Part shown: positions 47,058 through 57,804 of the stretch, piece after piece | Layout of the letters: each line of letters begins with the position of its first letter | How positions within the stretch are numbered: position 1 is the first letter of the stretch | Assembly: GCA_043228905.1 (NCBI GenBank) | Contig: JBHGNT010000015.1 | Coordinates: 17,670,001 to 17,734,000, forward strand | DNA: 64,000 nt | Origin: Azolla caroliniana | Lineage: Eukaryota; Polypodiophyta | Direction of reading: 5' to 3' | Program-made: the position numbers and the translations under genes | The notes under the pieces: model-generated | What the model was told of the DNA's origin: nothing | Seen by the model: the letters and a program-made list of their open reading frames with translations, nothing else | Databases searched by the model: none

Positions 47058-47597
47058 ATGGATAGAGGCATGGCTACGTCGCTCCCGATGGAGAAGCTCG
47101 ACAGGAGCCTCTACGCATCCTGGTCTTACAAGATGCACCAGTACCTGCTTGGACACGGGTACTGGAGTTATGTCGAAGGAGCAAATGATGCGACGCCCGA
47201 CTCGGCACACAAGGACTTCCCGGTATGGGAACAAGCGGCAAGCAGGGTGATGTACTGTTTCGCGTCCAGTGTCGGTGATCAGCTGCTCAGCCACATCCGT
47301 GACGCCAAGACACCGAAGGATGCTTGGGGGAACCTGAAAAAGGTTTTCGCCGCAAGCACCACTGCCCGGAAGCTGCAACTCAGACAGGAGTTGAGCAATG
47401 TTCGACAGAAGAACATGTCCGTGGCAGACTACACGGGCCGGATAAAGGAGATCTGCGACTCGCTCGCCTCTATCAATATTACCGTAGAGGAAGACAAGAT
47501 GGTGCAAGTATGTCTCGGAGGCCTGGCGTCCAAGTTCGGAGCGTTCCGGACTGCGGTGTGTACAAGGGAGAATACCCCCTCATTCTTCGATTTATAG
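47058..47597 (+). pseudogene. Copia-3 gag, N-terminal part
   Basis: It has 179 open codons from ATG 47058 (or 47076). UBN2-type copia gag blocks are LPMEKLDRSLYASWSYKMHQ, DAWGNLKKVFAASTTARKLQ and MVQVCLGGLASKFGAF. It ends at TAG (47595-47597) where related elements have CAG (Gln); the frame continues unbroken after it. Confidence 0.9.
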
Positions 47598-47600
47598 TCG

Positions 47601-48843
47601 ATGCTCCTTGTAGAGGAGAACCACGCCGGTGCATCTACCAGTGCATCCCCGGACAACCGAATGTTGTACATGGGAACGGATCGGCTCCGTGGGCGTGGTG
47701 GAAGAGGTGGGTCTGCACGCAATGGAGGCGGCCGGCAAGAGCAGGAACGGAGGCACTATGAGCGTGCCGACAGCAGTTCCGGGACTTCCACAAGCAGGGG
47801 GAGTCAAGGCGGTGCCGGAGGCCGGCAAGACAAATCCGCTACGGAATGCTGGTACTGTGGCAAAAAAGGCCACACGGAAAGCGAGTGCTGGAGAAAGCGT
47901 GCCGATTCAGACAAATCCGGATTCGTCAAGACCGGTAAGGATGGCCGGCAAAACTCGCACTATGCAAATGGATCGAGAGGATCCGGAACCGAAAAGGCCG
48001 GTAAGGGGCCAGCCTTGGTGATGAATCACAAGGAAAACTCAATGAAGAAGACCACTTCCAAAACGGAGGAAGTGTGGTATGTTGATTCCGGCGCGTCGAA
48101 CCACATGACGAGCCACAAAGAGTGGTTCTCCTTTCTAGAGAAACCGGATCAACCAGGAGTAGTCGAAACCAGAGACAACACTCCTCACCCAATCGTGCAC
48201 GTCGGAGAAGTCCCTCTAAGCCACGTCGGACAGAAAGGGAAGCTGATGAACGTATTACACGTTCCGACAATCACGAAGAACCTGGTGTCCGTCGGTCAGA
48301 TTGTCGACCAGGGGATACATGTGCGATTTACGCACCTCGGGTGCTTCATTGAGGATGAGGGCGAAGTCATTGCGCAAGGGCGCAGAGACGGGAGGATGTT
48401 TATCCTCAACACCAATGACTTTGGCACCGCTCTGTTCACGGAACGACAGAAGGTCGAGTCGGACATCGACCTGTGGCACAAGCGGATAGGCCACGTCAAC
48501 TACCGGAGGCTTCAAGACCTGCAAACGAAACAAGTCGTGTTCGGTTTGCCGAAGTTCAGCGGCCGGAGAGCCGAAATTTGTGAAGCCTGCCAACTTGGGA
48601 AGCAACACCAGCTTCCATTCCCCACCGAACGGAATCGGAGCCGTAACAAGCTCGATCTCATCCATTCGGATGTGTGGGGACCGACACAAAGTGTAAGCCT
48701 TGGCGGGAGCCGATACTTCGTCTCCTTCATCGACGACTATACTCGACATACTTCGATCTACCTCATTGAGCGGAAGAGCGAAGTCTTCGACTGTTTCCGG
48801 AGCCTCCAGAAGATGGTGGAACGGGAATCAGAGAGGAAGATCA
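47601..48843 (+). pseudogene. Copia-3 gag end, zinc knuckle, protease, integrase N-half
   Basis: A Gly/Arg-rich stretch precedes the knuckle CWYCGKKGHTESEC (about 47850). The protease motif is WYVDSGASNHMTSHKEWF (48075). The integrase zinc region is WHKRIGHVNYRRL ... CEACQLGKQHQLPF, followed by the first catalytic Asp in HSDVWGPTQS. Copia-4 is inserted after ERESERKI, just before the second Asp motif. Confidence 0.93.
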
Positions 48844-51800
48844 TGTTGGGAATCAACGCTTCGATTCACCTTCTTCTCTCCGCCACAACCGAGTAATCGC
48901 GGATCAATGGAGCAGAAAATAGGAACCAAAGAGAGAAATACACGAGTACACAGGGATTAACGTGGAAAACCCTAGATGGGAAAAACCACGGGAGTACAAG
49001 ACTCCAAACAACGCTATACAAAGAGAAGTATACAATGACGAGCTCCAAGGCGACGACCTTGAGCTCGCTGTCCTCGCCACAGGCGGCGGAAATACACAGA
49101 GGCGTCGTCCTCTTCCTCTCTCGCGCTCTATCTCTCTCTCTCTCTCACGGCTGCTCCCTCTTCACTCCTCTAAAGTGGAAAAACAGAAAAAATAAGAAGC
49201 AACAGAAAAACTGTTTGCCCTAAGTCATATTTATACTTATATGACTTTGGGCTATTTACAACTGTAGCCTCAGGGGCCCATAGCGAACATATTCACGGAT
49301 ATGTCCCTGCATCCGGATCGCTCTCCGGGTACATTCGTCATCCGGTACCGAAACCGGGGTCTTCGTCATCCGGATCCGAAACCGAAAACCGGGACCGTCC
49401 CATCCGGATCCGACCATCCCATCCGAAGGGACCGTAATCCCAACAAACTCCCCCTTCACTTCGGCATGGGATGTCTCTCCAATCCGATCCTCTTCCGGCA
49501 TGCTTCCAGCTTGTCGGGTGTGAGCACCTTGGTCAGCATATCCGACCCGTTCTCGTCCGTGTGGATCTTCGTCAGCACGAACTCCTTGTCTTCTATCCTT
49601 TCCCGGATCCAGTGATATCTTCGCTGGATGTGCTTCGTCCGGGAGTGATAGGCCGCGTTCTTTGCAAGGTGGATTGCACTCTGACTGTCGCAGTAGAGTC
49701 GGTACTCCTCCTGCCGGATACCGAGCTCTCTAATGAAGTCCTTCATCCATATTATTTCCTTGCCGGCTTCAACAGCCGCCATGTACTCCGCCTCCGTGGT
49801 TGACAGCGCAACCGTCTTCTGCAGCCTCGACTGCCATGAAACAGCTCCCCCTGCATACGTCATCACATACCCTGATGTGGACCGGCTGGTATCTGCATCA
49901 GCCGACATATCCGAATCGGTAAAGCCGTCGAGTTCGGGCTTTCCGGAGCCGAATCGGAGGCACACGTTTGCTGTGCCCTTCAGGTATCGGAGTATCCACT
50001 TGGCCGCGTTCCAATGCTCTTTGCCGGGATTGCTCATGTACCGGCTCACCACTCCGACTGCATATCCGATGTCCGGTCTCGTGCACACCATGGCGTACAT
50101 CAAGCTCCCGACGGCTGAGGCATACGGCACTTTCATCATATCCTCCTTTTCAGCCTTTGTCTTGGGACTTTGCTTGCTGGACAGCTTGCAGTTTGTCGGG
50201 AGGGACGAACCGACCGGTCTCGCTTCCGACATGTTGAACCGGTGAAGCACCTTCGTCACGTACTTCTCCTGTGACAGCCACAACTGCTTCTTCTTCCGGT
50301 CCCGGATGATGTGCATCCCTAGTATTTGCCTCGCCGGACCCAGGTCCTTCATTGAGAAGGTTCGGTGAAGAGCCTTCTTCAGCATCCGTATCTTGACCTG
50401 GTCCCGTCCGACGATCAACATGTCGTCCACGTACAGGAGGAGTATTAGAGAGTCTCCTCCTTCGAACTTCTTCACAAACACGCAGTGGTCGGACTGCGTT
50501 TTGAGGTACCCTTCGTCGGTCATGAAGGAGTCGAACTTCCGGTACCATTGCCGGGGAGCCTGCTTCAGTCCGTAAAGGCTCTTCTTCAACCGGCATACCA
50601 GGTGCTCCTTCCCTTTCTTCTCGAATCCTTCCGGTTGCTGCATGTAGATCTCTTCTTCGAGGTCACCGTGAAGGAATGCCGTCTTCACGTCCATCTGTTC
50701 TACCTCCAGGTCCATGCTTGCCGCTATGCTCAGCACCGTCCGGATGGAGGTCATCTTCACTACCGGGGCAAATATCTCGTCGAAGTCGACGCCCTTCTTC
50801 TGCTGAAATCCCTTCACCACGATCCTGGCTTTGTATCTCGAGGGGTTTCCGGCATCTCCCGGTTTCAGCTTGAACACCCACTTGTTACGGAGTGCCCGTT
50901 TTCCTTTCGGCAACTCCACAAGTTCATATGTGTGGTTCTCATGCAGGGAATCCATCTCGTCCTGCATGGCACTCAACCACCTGCGGCTCTGGGTGTCATG
51001 CTTTGCTTCTTCAAAGCTCTCCGGCTCCCCCTCGTCGGTTAGCAGCACATGCTCTGGTTCCGGAAATCTCCGGGGGGCCCTTCTCTCTCTTAGAGGATAT
51101 CTCCGTTCCGGAGCTTCGGTAACCGGTTCTTCCGATTCTTCTTCTTCATCCGAATCCATTTCGGGATCGGGAACGGTTCCGGTATCATTTTCATCTTCTT
51201 CGGCCGGTTCTGTTTCTTCACCGTCTTCGGCCGGATCCTCGAGTGCTAACCGGTCCCTTGCCGGTCGGGACTGCTCCTCGTAGAGTTGATCCTCACCGGT
51301 CGACTTGGAGCTCTTCATCTTCTTCTCCGACTCCCAGTCGGCGAGTGTCTTGTTCTCCATGAAGATGATATCACGACTCCGGAATATCTTCTTGTCAACC
51401 GGGTCCCATACTCGGTAGCCGAACTCGTCGTCGCCGTAACCGAGGAATATGCATGGCCGGGTCTTTGGATCTAGCTTTCCTCTCCGGTCCTTTGCCACAT
51501 GCACGTATGCGAGACACCCGAACACCTTCAGATGCCGGTAGGATACTTCCCTACCGGTCCACACTCTCTGCGGCGTGTCTCCGTCCAAAGGTGCTGAGGG
51601 TGATCTGTTTATCACATATGTCGCCGTCGACATTGCCTCAGCCCAAAATCCCTTGGGTAATTTCGCATGTGCCAGCATACTCCGGACCCTCTCCATTATG
51701 GTCCGGTTCATCCTCTCGGCCAGCCCGTTCAGTTCCGGCGTCTTCGGCACAGTAAACTCGAGTCGGATTCCCTTCGAGCGACAGTACTCCTGGAACTGCC

Positions 51801-54163
51801 CCCGGTATTCCCCTCCGTTATCCGCTCGTATCGCTTTCAGCTTCTTGCCGGATTCCCTTTCCACTCTCGCGTGGAGTTCTTTGAAGACGCACAACACTTG
51901 GTCCTTTGTCTTCATCGGTGCCGTCCACAGTTTTCGGCTATGATCATCGATGAATGTTACGAAGTACTGGGCTCCGCCATGTGACTTCGTTTCTACCTGA
52001 CACACATCAGTGTGCACCAACTCCAATGGTGCGCTACGTCTCGTCGGTGGCCTTGAGTGGAAGGAAGTTCGGTTCTGCTTACCGGCCAGGCAATCGGTGC
52101 ACTTCTCCAGGTGCACATGCTTCACTGGGATAAGGTTGTCTTCTGCAAGCCTCTTCATCCCCTTCTCACTCATGTGGCACAGTCTTTTGTGCCACAGCTC
52201 ACCGGCAGTGTCGGCTGCCACATTCAGCTCTTCCGGACATAACCGGGCATTCATCAGGTACAGTGTGTTGTCTTTCCGGGCCCGAGCCACTATCAGGCTC
52301 CCCTTGCTGAACTTCATTACGCCGTTCTGGATGCTACCAGTGTAGCCTTCATCATCTAGCCTCCCGGCCGAAATCAGGTTCAGTCGGACCTCCGGAACGT
52401 GTCGGACATTCTTCAGCAGCATTTTGCATCCGGTCGGGGTTGTCAACCACACATCTCCTATGCCGGCAATCCGGCACGTACCTTCGTTTCCCATCCGAAC
52501 ACAGCCATGCTCACCGGCTGTGTAGGATGAGAAGTATCTTCTCTCCGGGGTCAGGTGGAACGATGCTCCGGAATCGACCACCCAGGTCGTCTCATCGCCG
52601 GCAATGTTTAGCTCACCTTCTTCGGTGATGAGCATGATTTCTTCCTCACTTGCCGCGAGTGCCGTCGTTCCTTTCCGGTCCTGCCCTCGCCGATCCGAAC
52701 CTCTCCGGTCCGTGGCTCCCCGGTATGCACCGTTTCTCTCCGGTGACTTCTTCGAATCGGTGTCGTCGGCTCCGTTGTCTTTTCGGTAATGCCGACAATT
52801 CTTTCGGAAGTGCCCCGGCTTCCCACAGTGGAAGCATGTGGGCCTTCCTCTTGACTGCGACCGGGTCCCCGACTTCTCCCGTCTTTGCGGACTCCGGTTC
52901 CATTGTCTTCCCCGATCCGATTCGGTAAGCAGCGCCTTCGGGTCGGAGGCCGGTTCTTTATCTCTCCGACGCGCTTCTTCGTTCAAAATACTTGTCTTTA
53001 CCGTTTGCAAGGACAAGTTATCTTCGGTGCAGGAGGTGCTGAGAGTCACCACCAAGTTCTCCCAGCTTTCCGGCAATGTACACATCAGGATGATGGCTTG
53101 CATTGCATCCTCCAACGGGAACTTGATCGCCGCAAGCTGATTCACGAATCCCATGAACGTGCTTACGTGTTCCACCATACTCTCGCCGTCCCGGTACTTG
53201 AGATTCACTATCTTCCTCATCAGGGAGGTCCGATTCAACGCATTCTTCCTCTCGTAGAGGCCCGACAGCTTCTTCCACATTTCATATGCGTTGGTGTCGT
53301 TTGCCACATGTTGTAGGACGCTCACGTCGACGTATTGCCGAATGGTTGCAACGGCTTTCCGGTTCAGAAGCCTCCATTCCGACTCAAGTACCCCTTTCGG
53401 TATTTCCGACCTGTCAATCGGTTCGTACAGGTCCCGAACAATCAGAAGATCCTCCATCTTGATCTTCCAGTCGGCGTAATTCTGTGCATTCAGCACCATC
53501 ATCCCCGGCTGCCCGCTGCCGCCGCCTTCCATTTTCTGCAACAGTCGCTCTGATACCAGCTTGTTGGGAATCAACGCTTCGATTCACCTTCTTCTCTCCG
53601 CCACAACCGAGTAATCGCGGATCAATGGAGCAGAAAATAGGAACCAAAGAGAGAAATACACGAGTACACAGGGATTAACGTGGAAAACCCTAGATGGGAA
53701 AAACCACGGGAGTACAAGACTCCAAACAACGCTATACAAAGAGAAGTATACAATGACGAGCTCCAAGGCGACGACCTTGAGCTCGCTGTCCTCGCCACAG
53801 GCGGCGGAAATACACAGAGGCGTCGTCCTCTTCCTCTCTCGCGCTCTATCTCTCTCTCTCTCTCACGGCTGCTCCCTCTTCACTCCTCTAAAGTGGAAAA
53901 ACAGAAAAAATAAGAAGCAACAGAAAAACTGTTTGCCCTAAGTCATATTTATACTTATATGACTTTGGGCTATTTACAACTGTAGCCTCAGGGGCCCATA
54001 GCGAACATATTCACGGATATGTCCCTGCATCCGGATCGCTCTCCGGGTACATTCGTCATCCGGTACCGAAACCGGGGTCTTCGTCATCCGGATCCGAAAC
54101 CGAAAACCGGGACCGTCCCATCCGGATCCGACCATCCCATCCGAAGGGACCGTAATCCCAACA
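48844..54163 (-). mobile_element. Copia-4: complete, recently inserted LTR retrotransposon
   Basis: The LTRs are 48844-49445 (3') and 53562-54163 (5'), each 602 bp with TGTTGGGAAT to ATCCCAACA ends. I see no difference between them. Target duplication gatca lies at 48839-48843 and 54164-54168. On the minus strand the primer-binding site TGGTATCAGAGC follows the 5' LTR after 3 bp. The polypurine tract GAAGGGGGAGTT abuts the 3' LTR. One ORF spans the interior with no break. All parts needed for autonomous movement are present. Confidence 0.96.
49456..53532 (-). CDS. Copia-4 gag-pol polyprotein, 1358 aa, intact
   Basis: The start is the ATG at 53532 (MEGGGSGQPGMM), because the open frame further upstream runs into the LTR. 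Gag with a UBN2-like block (SGLYERKNALNRTSLMRKIV) is followed by the zinc knuckle CFHCGKPGHFRKNC at about 233-246. The protease DSGASFH site is near 320. Integrase has LWHKRLCHM ... CTDCLAGK, core residues in VHTDVCQ, RADNGGEY and the ELNGLAERMNRT motif. RT shows QMDVKTAFLHGDLEEEIYMQ and YVDD near residue 1035. RNase H ends with STTEAEYMAAVEAGKEI and CDSQSAIHLAKN. Order integrase before RT defines Ty1/copia. It has no stop or frameshift. The protein is made in the cytoplasm as a virus-like particle precursor, by analogy with the family. Lineage within copia is not fixed here. Confidence 0.96.
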   Translation of the reverse strand: MEGGGSGQPGMMVLNAQNYADWKIKMEDLLIVRDLYEPIDRSEIPKGVLESEWRLLNRKAVATIRQYVDVSVLQHVANDTNAYEMWKKLSGLYERKNALNRTSLMRKIVNLKYRDGESMVEHVSTFMGFVNQLAAIKFPLEDAMQAIILMCTLPESWENLVVTLSTSCTEDNLSLQTVKTSILNEEARRRDKEPASDPKALLTESDRGRQWNRSPQRREKSGTRSQSRGRPTCFHCGKPGHFRKNCRHYRKDNGADDTDSKKSPERNGAYRGATDRRGSDRRGQDRKGTTALAASEEEIMLITEEGELNIAGDETTWVVDSGASFHLTPERRYFSSYTAGEHGCVRMGNEGTCRIAGIGDVWLTTPTGCKMLLKNVRHVPEVRLNLISAGRLDDEGYTGSIQNGVMKFSKGSLIVARARKDNTLYLMNARLCPEELNVAADTAGELWHKRLCHMSEKGMKRLAEDNLIPVKHVHLEKCTDCLAGKQNRTSFHSRPPTRRSAPLELVHTDVCQVETKSHGGAQYFVTFIDDHSRKLWTAPMKTKDQVLCVFKELHARVERESGKKLKAIRADNGGEYRGQFQEYCRSKGIRLEFTVPKTPELNGLAERMNRTIMERVRSMLAHAKLPKGFWAEAMSTATYVINRSPSAPLDGDTPQRVWTGREVSYRHLKVFGCLAYVHVAKDRRGKLDPKTRPCIFLGYGDDEFGYRVWDPVDKKIFRSRDIIFMENKTLADWESEKKMKSSKSTGEDQLYEEQSRPARDRLALEDPAEDGEETEPAEEDENDTGTVPDPEMDSDEEEESEEPVTEAPERRYPLRERRAPRRFPEPEHVLLTDEGEPESFEEAKHDTQSRRWLSAMQDEMDSLHENHTYELVELPKGKRALRNKWVFKLKPGDAGNPSRYKARIVVKGFQQKKGVDFDEIFAPVVKMTSIRTVLSIAASMDLEVEQMDVKTAFLHGDLEEEIYMQQPEGFEKKGKEHLVCRLKKSLYGLKQAPRQWYRKFDSFMTDEGYLKTQSDHCVFVKKFEGGDSLILLLYVDDMLIVGRDQVKIRMLKKALHRTFSMKDLGPARQILGMHIIRDRKKKQLWLSQEKYVTKVLHRFNMSEARPVGSSLPTNCKLSSKQSPKTKAEKEDMMKVPYASAVGSLMYAMVCTRPDIGYAVGVVSRYMSNPGKEHWNAAKWILRYLKGTANVCLRFGSGKPELDGFTDSDMSADADTSRSTSGYVMTYAGGAVSWQSRLQKTVALSTTEAEYMAAVEAGKEIIWMKDFIRELGIRQEEYRLYCDSQSAIHLAKNAAYHSRTKHIQRRYHWIRERIEDKEFVLTKIHTDENGSDMLTKVLTPDKLEACRKRIGLERHPMPK

Positions 54164-55034
54164 GATCAAATGCCTTCGGTCGGATGGCGGAAAGGAATAT
54201 TTTTCCAGCCAATTCACTAGTTATCTGCAGCAGAAGGGAATTCGGTGAGAGTTCAGTTGCAGATACACACCAGAGCAAAACGGTGTGGCCGAAAGGAAGA
54301 ACCGGACACTTGTTGAAGCGGCAAGGACAATGCTGGAGGAGAAGAGCATGCCCCGGTTCTACTGGGCGGAGGCGGTCCGTACGGCTGTCTACATACAAAA
54401 CCGCATTGGTGACAAGGTGTCAGCTCATGAGCTATATTTCGGGTGCAACCCGAACTTAAGACACCTTCGGATATTCGGCAGCATAGCGTATGTGCATGTG
54501 CCGGATCAGAAGCGGAGAAAGCTGGATGCAAAATCGGAAAAATGCATCCTAGTCGGCTATGCTCAAGAGCAAAAGGGGTATAAGTGCTATAACCCCCAGA
54601 CGAAGGAAGTCCGGGTTAGCCGGGATGTCGAGTTCGATGAATCGGCATCCTGGTACTCCGTACCGACTCCGTACCCAATGTCAGAAGATCAGGCCAGTGA
54701 GCCTGAATCAGCCCTGGCAGAGGATGATGATGTCGGGACTCAAGATGAGAGTCCGGAATCGTTACGGTTGAGTGGACCGAACGACTGACTGAGTCGGTTG
54801 GACCAGTCGGATGAAGAGATAGCAAGTGGTGGAGACTCTGCCGTGCTCTCCCCGCGCAAGGCACCGAGGAAACGGTTCACGCGCAAAGAGAAGGGGAAGA
54901 GGAAGATGCCGGAATTCGAAACCGGCAACGATGAGTCGGATCGGTGCGTATCCGACTCCGGAAAGGAGAAAGGCGGATCTTCGGCAACGAAGAATGAACT
55001 GGCCAAGAAGGGCCTCAAATAAGGTGACGGTGCA
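54164..55034 (+). pseudogene. Copia-3 integrase C-half and linker
   Basis: The reading resumes with RSDGGKEYFSSQF (second Asp), then EQNGVAERKNRTLVEAARTM (catalytic Glu). A TGA lies between (about 54242) where Copia-1 has an Arg codon. The integrase tail has LRIFGSIAYVHVPDQKRRKL. A TGA near 54786 and a TAA near 55019 interrupt the charged linker to RT. Confidence 0.88.
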
Positions 55035-56680
55035 TTGCGCCGATCAACCCGCCAGAAGGATCCCGTCATGCGGTACAGGTACAATGAATACATGGCGCAT
55101 CATTATGCGTACATGAATAAGGTGACAGAAGTGCGTGAGCCGGAGAGCTACGCAGAAGCGGGAAAGGACGCAAATTGGCGTGCCGCTATGAACGAAGAAA
55201 TGCGGGCACTCGATGCCAACGAAACTTGGGACCTAGTTGATCCTCCCCGTCACTGTAAACCGATCGGATGCAAGTGGGTGTACAAGGTCAAGTACAACGC
55301 CGACGGTTCTGTTAACCGGTACAAAGCCCGGTTAGTGGCGAAGGGATACGCGCAGACCCACGGAATCGACTACGACGAGACCTTCGCTCCTGTGGCAACG
55401 ATGACGACGGTTCGTGTGGTACTGGCGGTTGCTGCGGCAAGGGGGTGGCATCTTCACCAGATGGATGTGAAGAACGCCTTCCTTCAAGGAGAGCTTGAAG
55501 AAGAAGTCTTTATGACTCAGCCCCCCGGATTTCAATCGGAGATGAACAAGTCGGCGGTATGCCGACTGAAGAAGTCGCTTTACGGCTTGAAGCAAGCCCC
55601 CCGAGCTTGGAACGCGAAGATCACGCACCGGTTGCGTAAGCTGGGGTTTGTTGTCTCTAAGTCGGACTCTTCGTTGTTCATCTGGCAAGGCTCTGACGGT
55701 CCGGTATGTATACTCTTGTATGTGGATGATTTAGTCATCACCGGACCGGGTCTTCTCGAAATCAACCGCGTCAAGTCCTAGTTGTCGGACGCATTCGAAA
55801 TGAAGGACCTGGGGGACCTTCATTATTTTCTTGGGATCGAAGTGATCCGGACCCCCGACGGCATATTGCTCTCACAACGACATTACATGTTGAATATGCT
55901 GTATAAGTTCGGCATGACGGATTGCCGACCTATCTCCACACCCCTGGACCGAAACCAGAAGCTCCATCCCAACTCCGGACCGGCCTTCAATGAGAAACGG
56001 TTCCGACAGGTTGTCGGAAGCCTGATCTACTTAACCATCACCCGACCCGACATCATCTATCCGGTCGGCATGGTAAGTCAGTTCATGCAGAAGCCGACCG
56101 TGGAGCACCTTCAGTGCGTGCAACGAATATTACGGTATGTCAGCGGCACTAAGGACCGGGGACTGCTATACCGGCGAGGTATACCCGAAGAGCTTGTCGG
56201 TTACACAGATGCTGACTGGGCCGGTGATGCGTCTGATCGCCGCTCCACTTCCGGATACATGTTCTCCATAGGTAGCGCAACCGTTGCGTGGAGCAGCAAG
56301 AAGCAGCCCACAGTGGCTTTGTCAAGCACTGAGGCTGAGTACCGGGCCGCTACCGTTGCCACTTGTGAAGCCATCTGGCTTCTGCGACTGCTGCGAGACT
56401 TGCGGATCGAGGTACCGACACCGATCCCGATTTACTGCGATAACATGAGCAGCCTGCAGCTCGCCAGGAACCCTGTGTTCCATGCTCGCACAAAGCACAT
56501 CGAGGTGCACTACCACTTCGTGCGTGAGCGGGTCCTGAGCGGTGAAGTTGACCTATGGTATGTTCATACGGATCGGCAAGTTGCCGACATCTTCACCAAG
56601 CCGCTCGGATCGGACAAGTTGCAGCACTTTACCGACATGCTTGGTATTCAGCATCTCGACATGCCGCACTTGAGGGGGAG
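55035..56680 (+). pseudogene. Copia-3 reverse transcriptase and RNase H
   Basis: RT motifs are KWVYKVKYNADGSVNRYKAR, HQMDVKNAFLQGELEEEVFM, SLYGLKQAPRAWNAKI and LLYVDDLVITG. A TAG at 55779-55781 (VKS then LSDAFEMKDL) stands where CAG is expected; the frame continues with YFLGIEVIRTPDGILLSQ. RNase H has DADWAGDASDRRSTSGY, ALSSTEAEYRAATVATCEAI and DNMSSLQLARNPVFHARTKH. The usual copia end is reached at HLRG, over the tract tgagggggag (56671-56680). Confidence 0.92.
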
Positions 56681-57401
56681 AAGCAAGGGCAAAGTCAAAG
56701 TCTCTATCGAAACGGGCAATGGCCAAAAAACTGTTGAACCTGTCGGTAAGAGGAGAGCTGGAAGAAGAGGAGACAAGAAGATGAAGGAAGTCGACACATC
56801 CGAACAGGTCGGAGCAAGCGGTTGTGAAGAAGACTTGTGCACTCAGGAAGAGAAGTGCATGCTCTGCGGAGGTCATCACGACGGTACTGACCATGATGCA
56901 GAGTCGAATGAAGAATTCGATTTTGGTTCACCGGCTGAAGAAGCCGAGGGAAGCATGGAGAAGGCCAAGACTCGGAAGTGGTCCGATGTGGTGAGAGGCC
57001 TGAAGCCGGAAGTCGAATTGGAGTGTACCGATTCGGACAAGAGCTGGAACGAGTCGGAGATAGCTGACTCGGATCAACAGATGGATCCGGATGAGTCGGA
57101 TCGACTAAAGGCCAAGGGGACACGGACACAGCGGAAGTCGATGCCATCGTGGGAGAACCGACGGATCGGCAAGCGCCGGAGTCATAGCAATGTGAGTGCT
57201 GAGATGGGCCTATTGAGCAGACATGCCGACCGAGAGGGTCGAGGCGCGCAGAACCAAAGGGGTCGCGGCAAATGGAACCGGACCGGACGAGGAGCGCGAG
57301 CAAGGCGGAGTGACGCTAGGAGAAGTCGGTTGGAAGAACCGACTGCCACAGAGGTCGACACTACGACCCCACCTCAGGTTGAGCTTGAGGGGGAGTGTTG
57401 A
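56681..57401 (+). CDS. Copia-3 C-terminal extension after RNase H, about 240 aa, function unknown
   Basis: The RNase H frame does not stop at the expected end but runs on to a TGA at the LTR border. The extension is highly charged: a Lys/Arg-rich start (KRRAGRRGDKKMKE), a Cys/His cluster (CMLCGGHHDGTDHD, near 56860), an acidic middle with DSD/DES words, and an Arg/Gly-rich end (GRGAQNQRGRGKWNRTGRGAR). A second polypurine tract (gagggggag, 57387-57395) lies directly before the 3' LTR. It resembles nucleic-acid-binding tails in composition. I recognise no host gene in it. The extension itself has no stop or frameshift, unlike the rest of the element. Confidence 0.7.
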
Positions 57402-57804
57402 GCGGCAAGCTCAACCGGAGCCGAATCGGCTGAATAAGCCGGAGCCGGTAAGCGAGACGGATCGGGCGAAACGGATCGGTATGACGGTGAGCAACCGAAC
57501 CGGCAAGCAGTGGAGGCCGGGTGCAATCCGTAACCGGCAGTCCAATCGGAAGCCTAGTATAGGATAGACTACTAGGTAGCTATAGTCTCGTAGTAAGTGT
57601 CAGATGCTCGTGTGAGCATTGAAGTACATGGTACTTCTGTCAGTCCCAAGAGGACTTGTATAAATAGTGCTACTTAGCACAGTGTGTATACAGAGTCTTG
57701 ATATAATTTTGAAATTGTGTTCTGCTCTCTCACTCTGTCTCTGTCTCTCTCTCTCTCTCTGTGTTGTTCTCTGTTTTACGCTTCCGCAAACACTTACGTT
57801 CACA
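57396..57804 (+). repeat. Copia-3 3' LTR, 409 bp
   Basis: It matches 46590 to about 46963 apart from scattered substitutions, with the same CT-rich tract near the end. It extends about 36 bp further, to TTACGTTCACA. Confidence 0.88.

Larger units (their letters stand above)
46590..57804 (+). mobile_element. Copia-3 LTR retrotransposon, split by Copia-4
   Basis: The 5' LTR is 46590 to about 46963 and the 3' LTR 57396-57804, beginning TGTTGAGCGGCAAGCTCAAC. Target duplication agact lies at 46585-46589 and 57805-57809 within G3 gag. The primer-binding site reads TTGTATCAGAGC (46963-46974), one base off the usual initiator-Met type. Order is gag, protease, integrase, RT, RNase H, then a long extra region. 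The 5' LTR lacks about 36 bp at its end that the 3' LTR keeps. A few nonsense codons make it inactive. Confidence 0.93.

Noticed and set aside
46794-47507. 237-codon minus-strand frame over the Copia-3 LTR and gag
   Set aside because: It is antisense to gag and crosses the LTR and primer-binding site, so it is not a gene.
49471-53553. Many plus-strand frames across Copia-4 (up to 185 codons)
   Set aside because: They are antisense shadows of the intact gag-pol ORF, caused by its GC-rich codon use.
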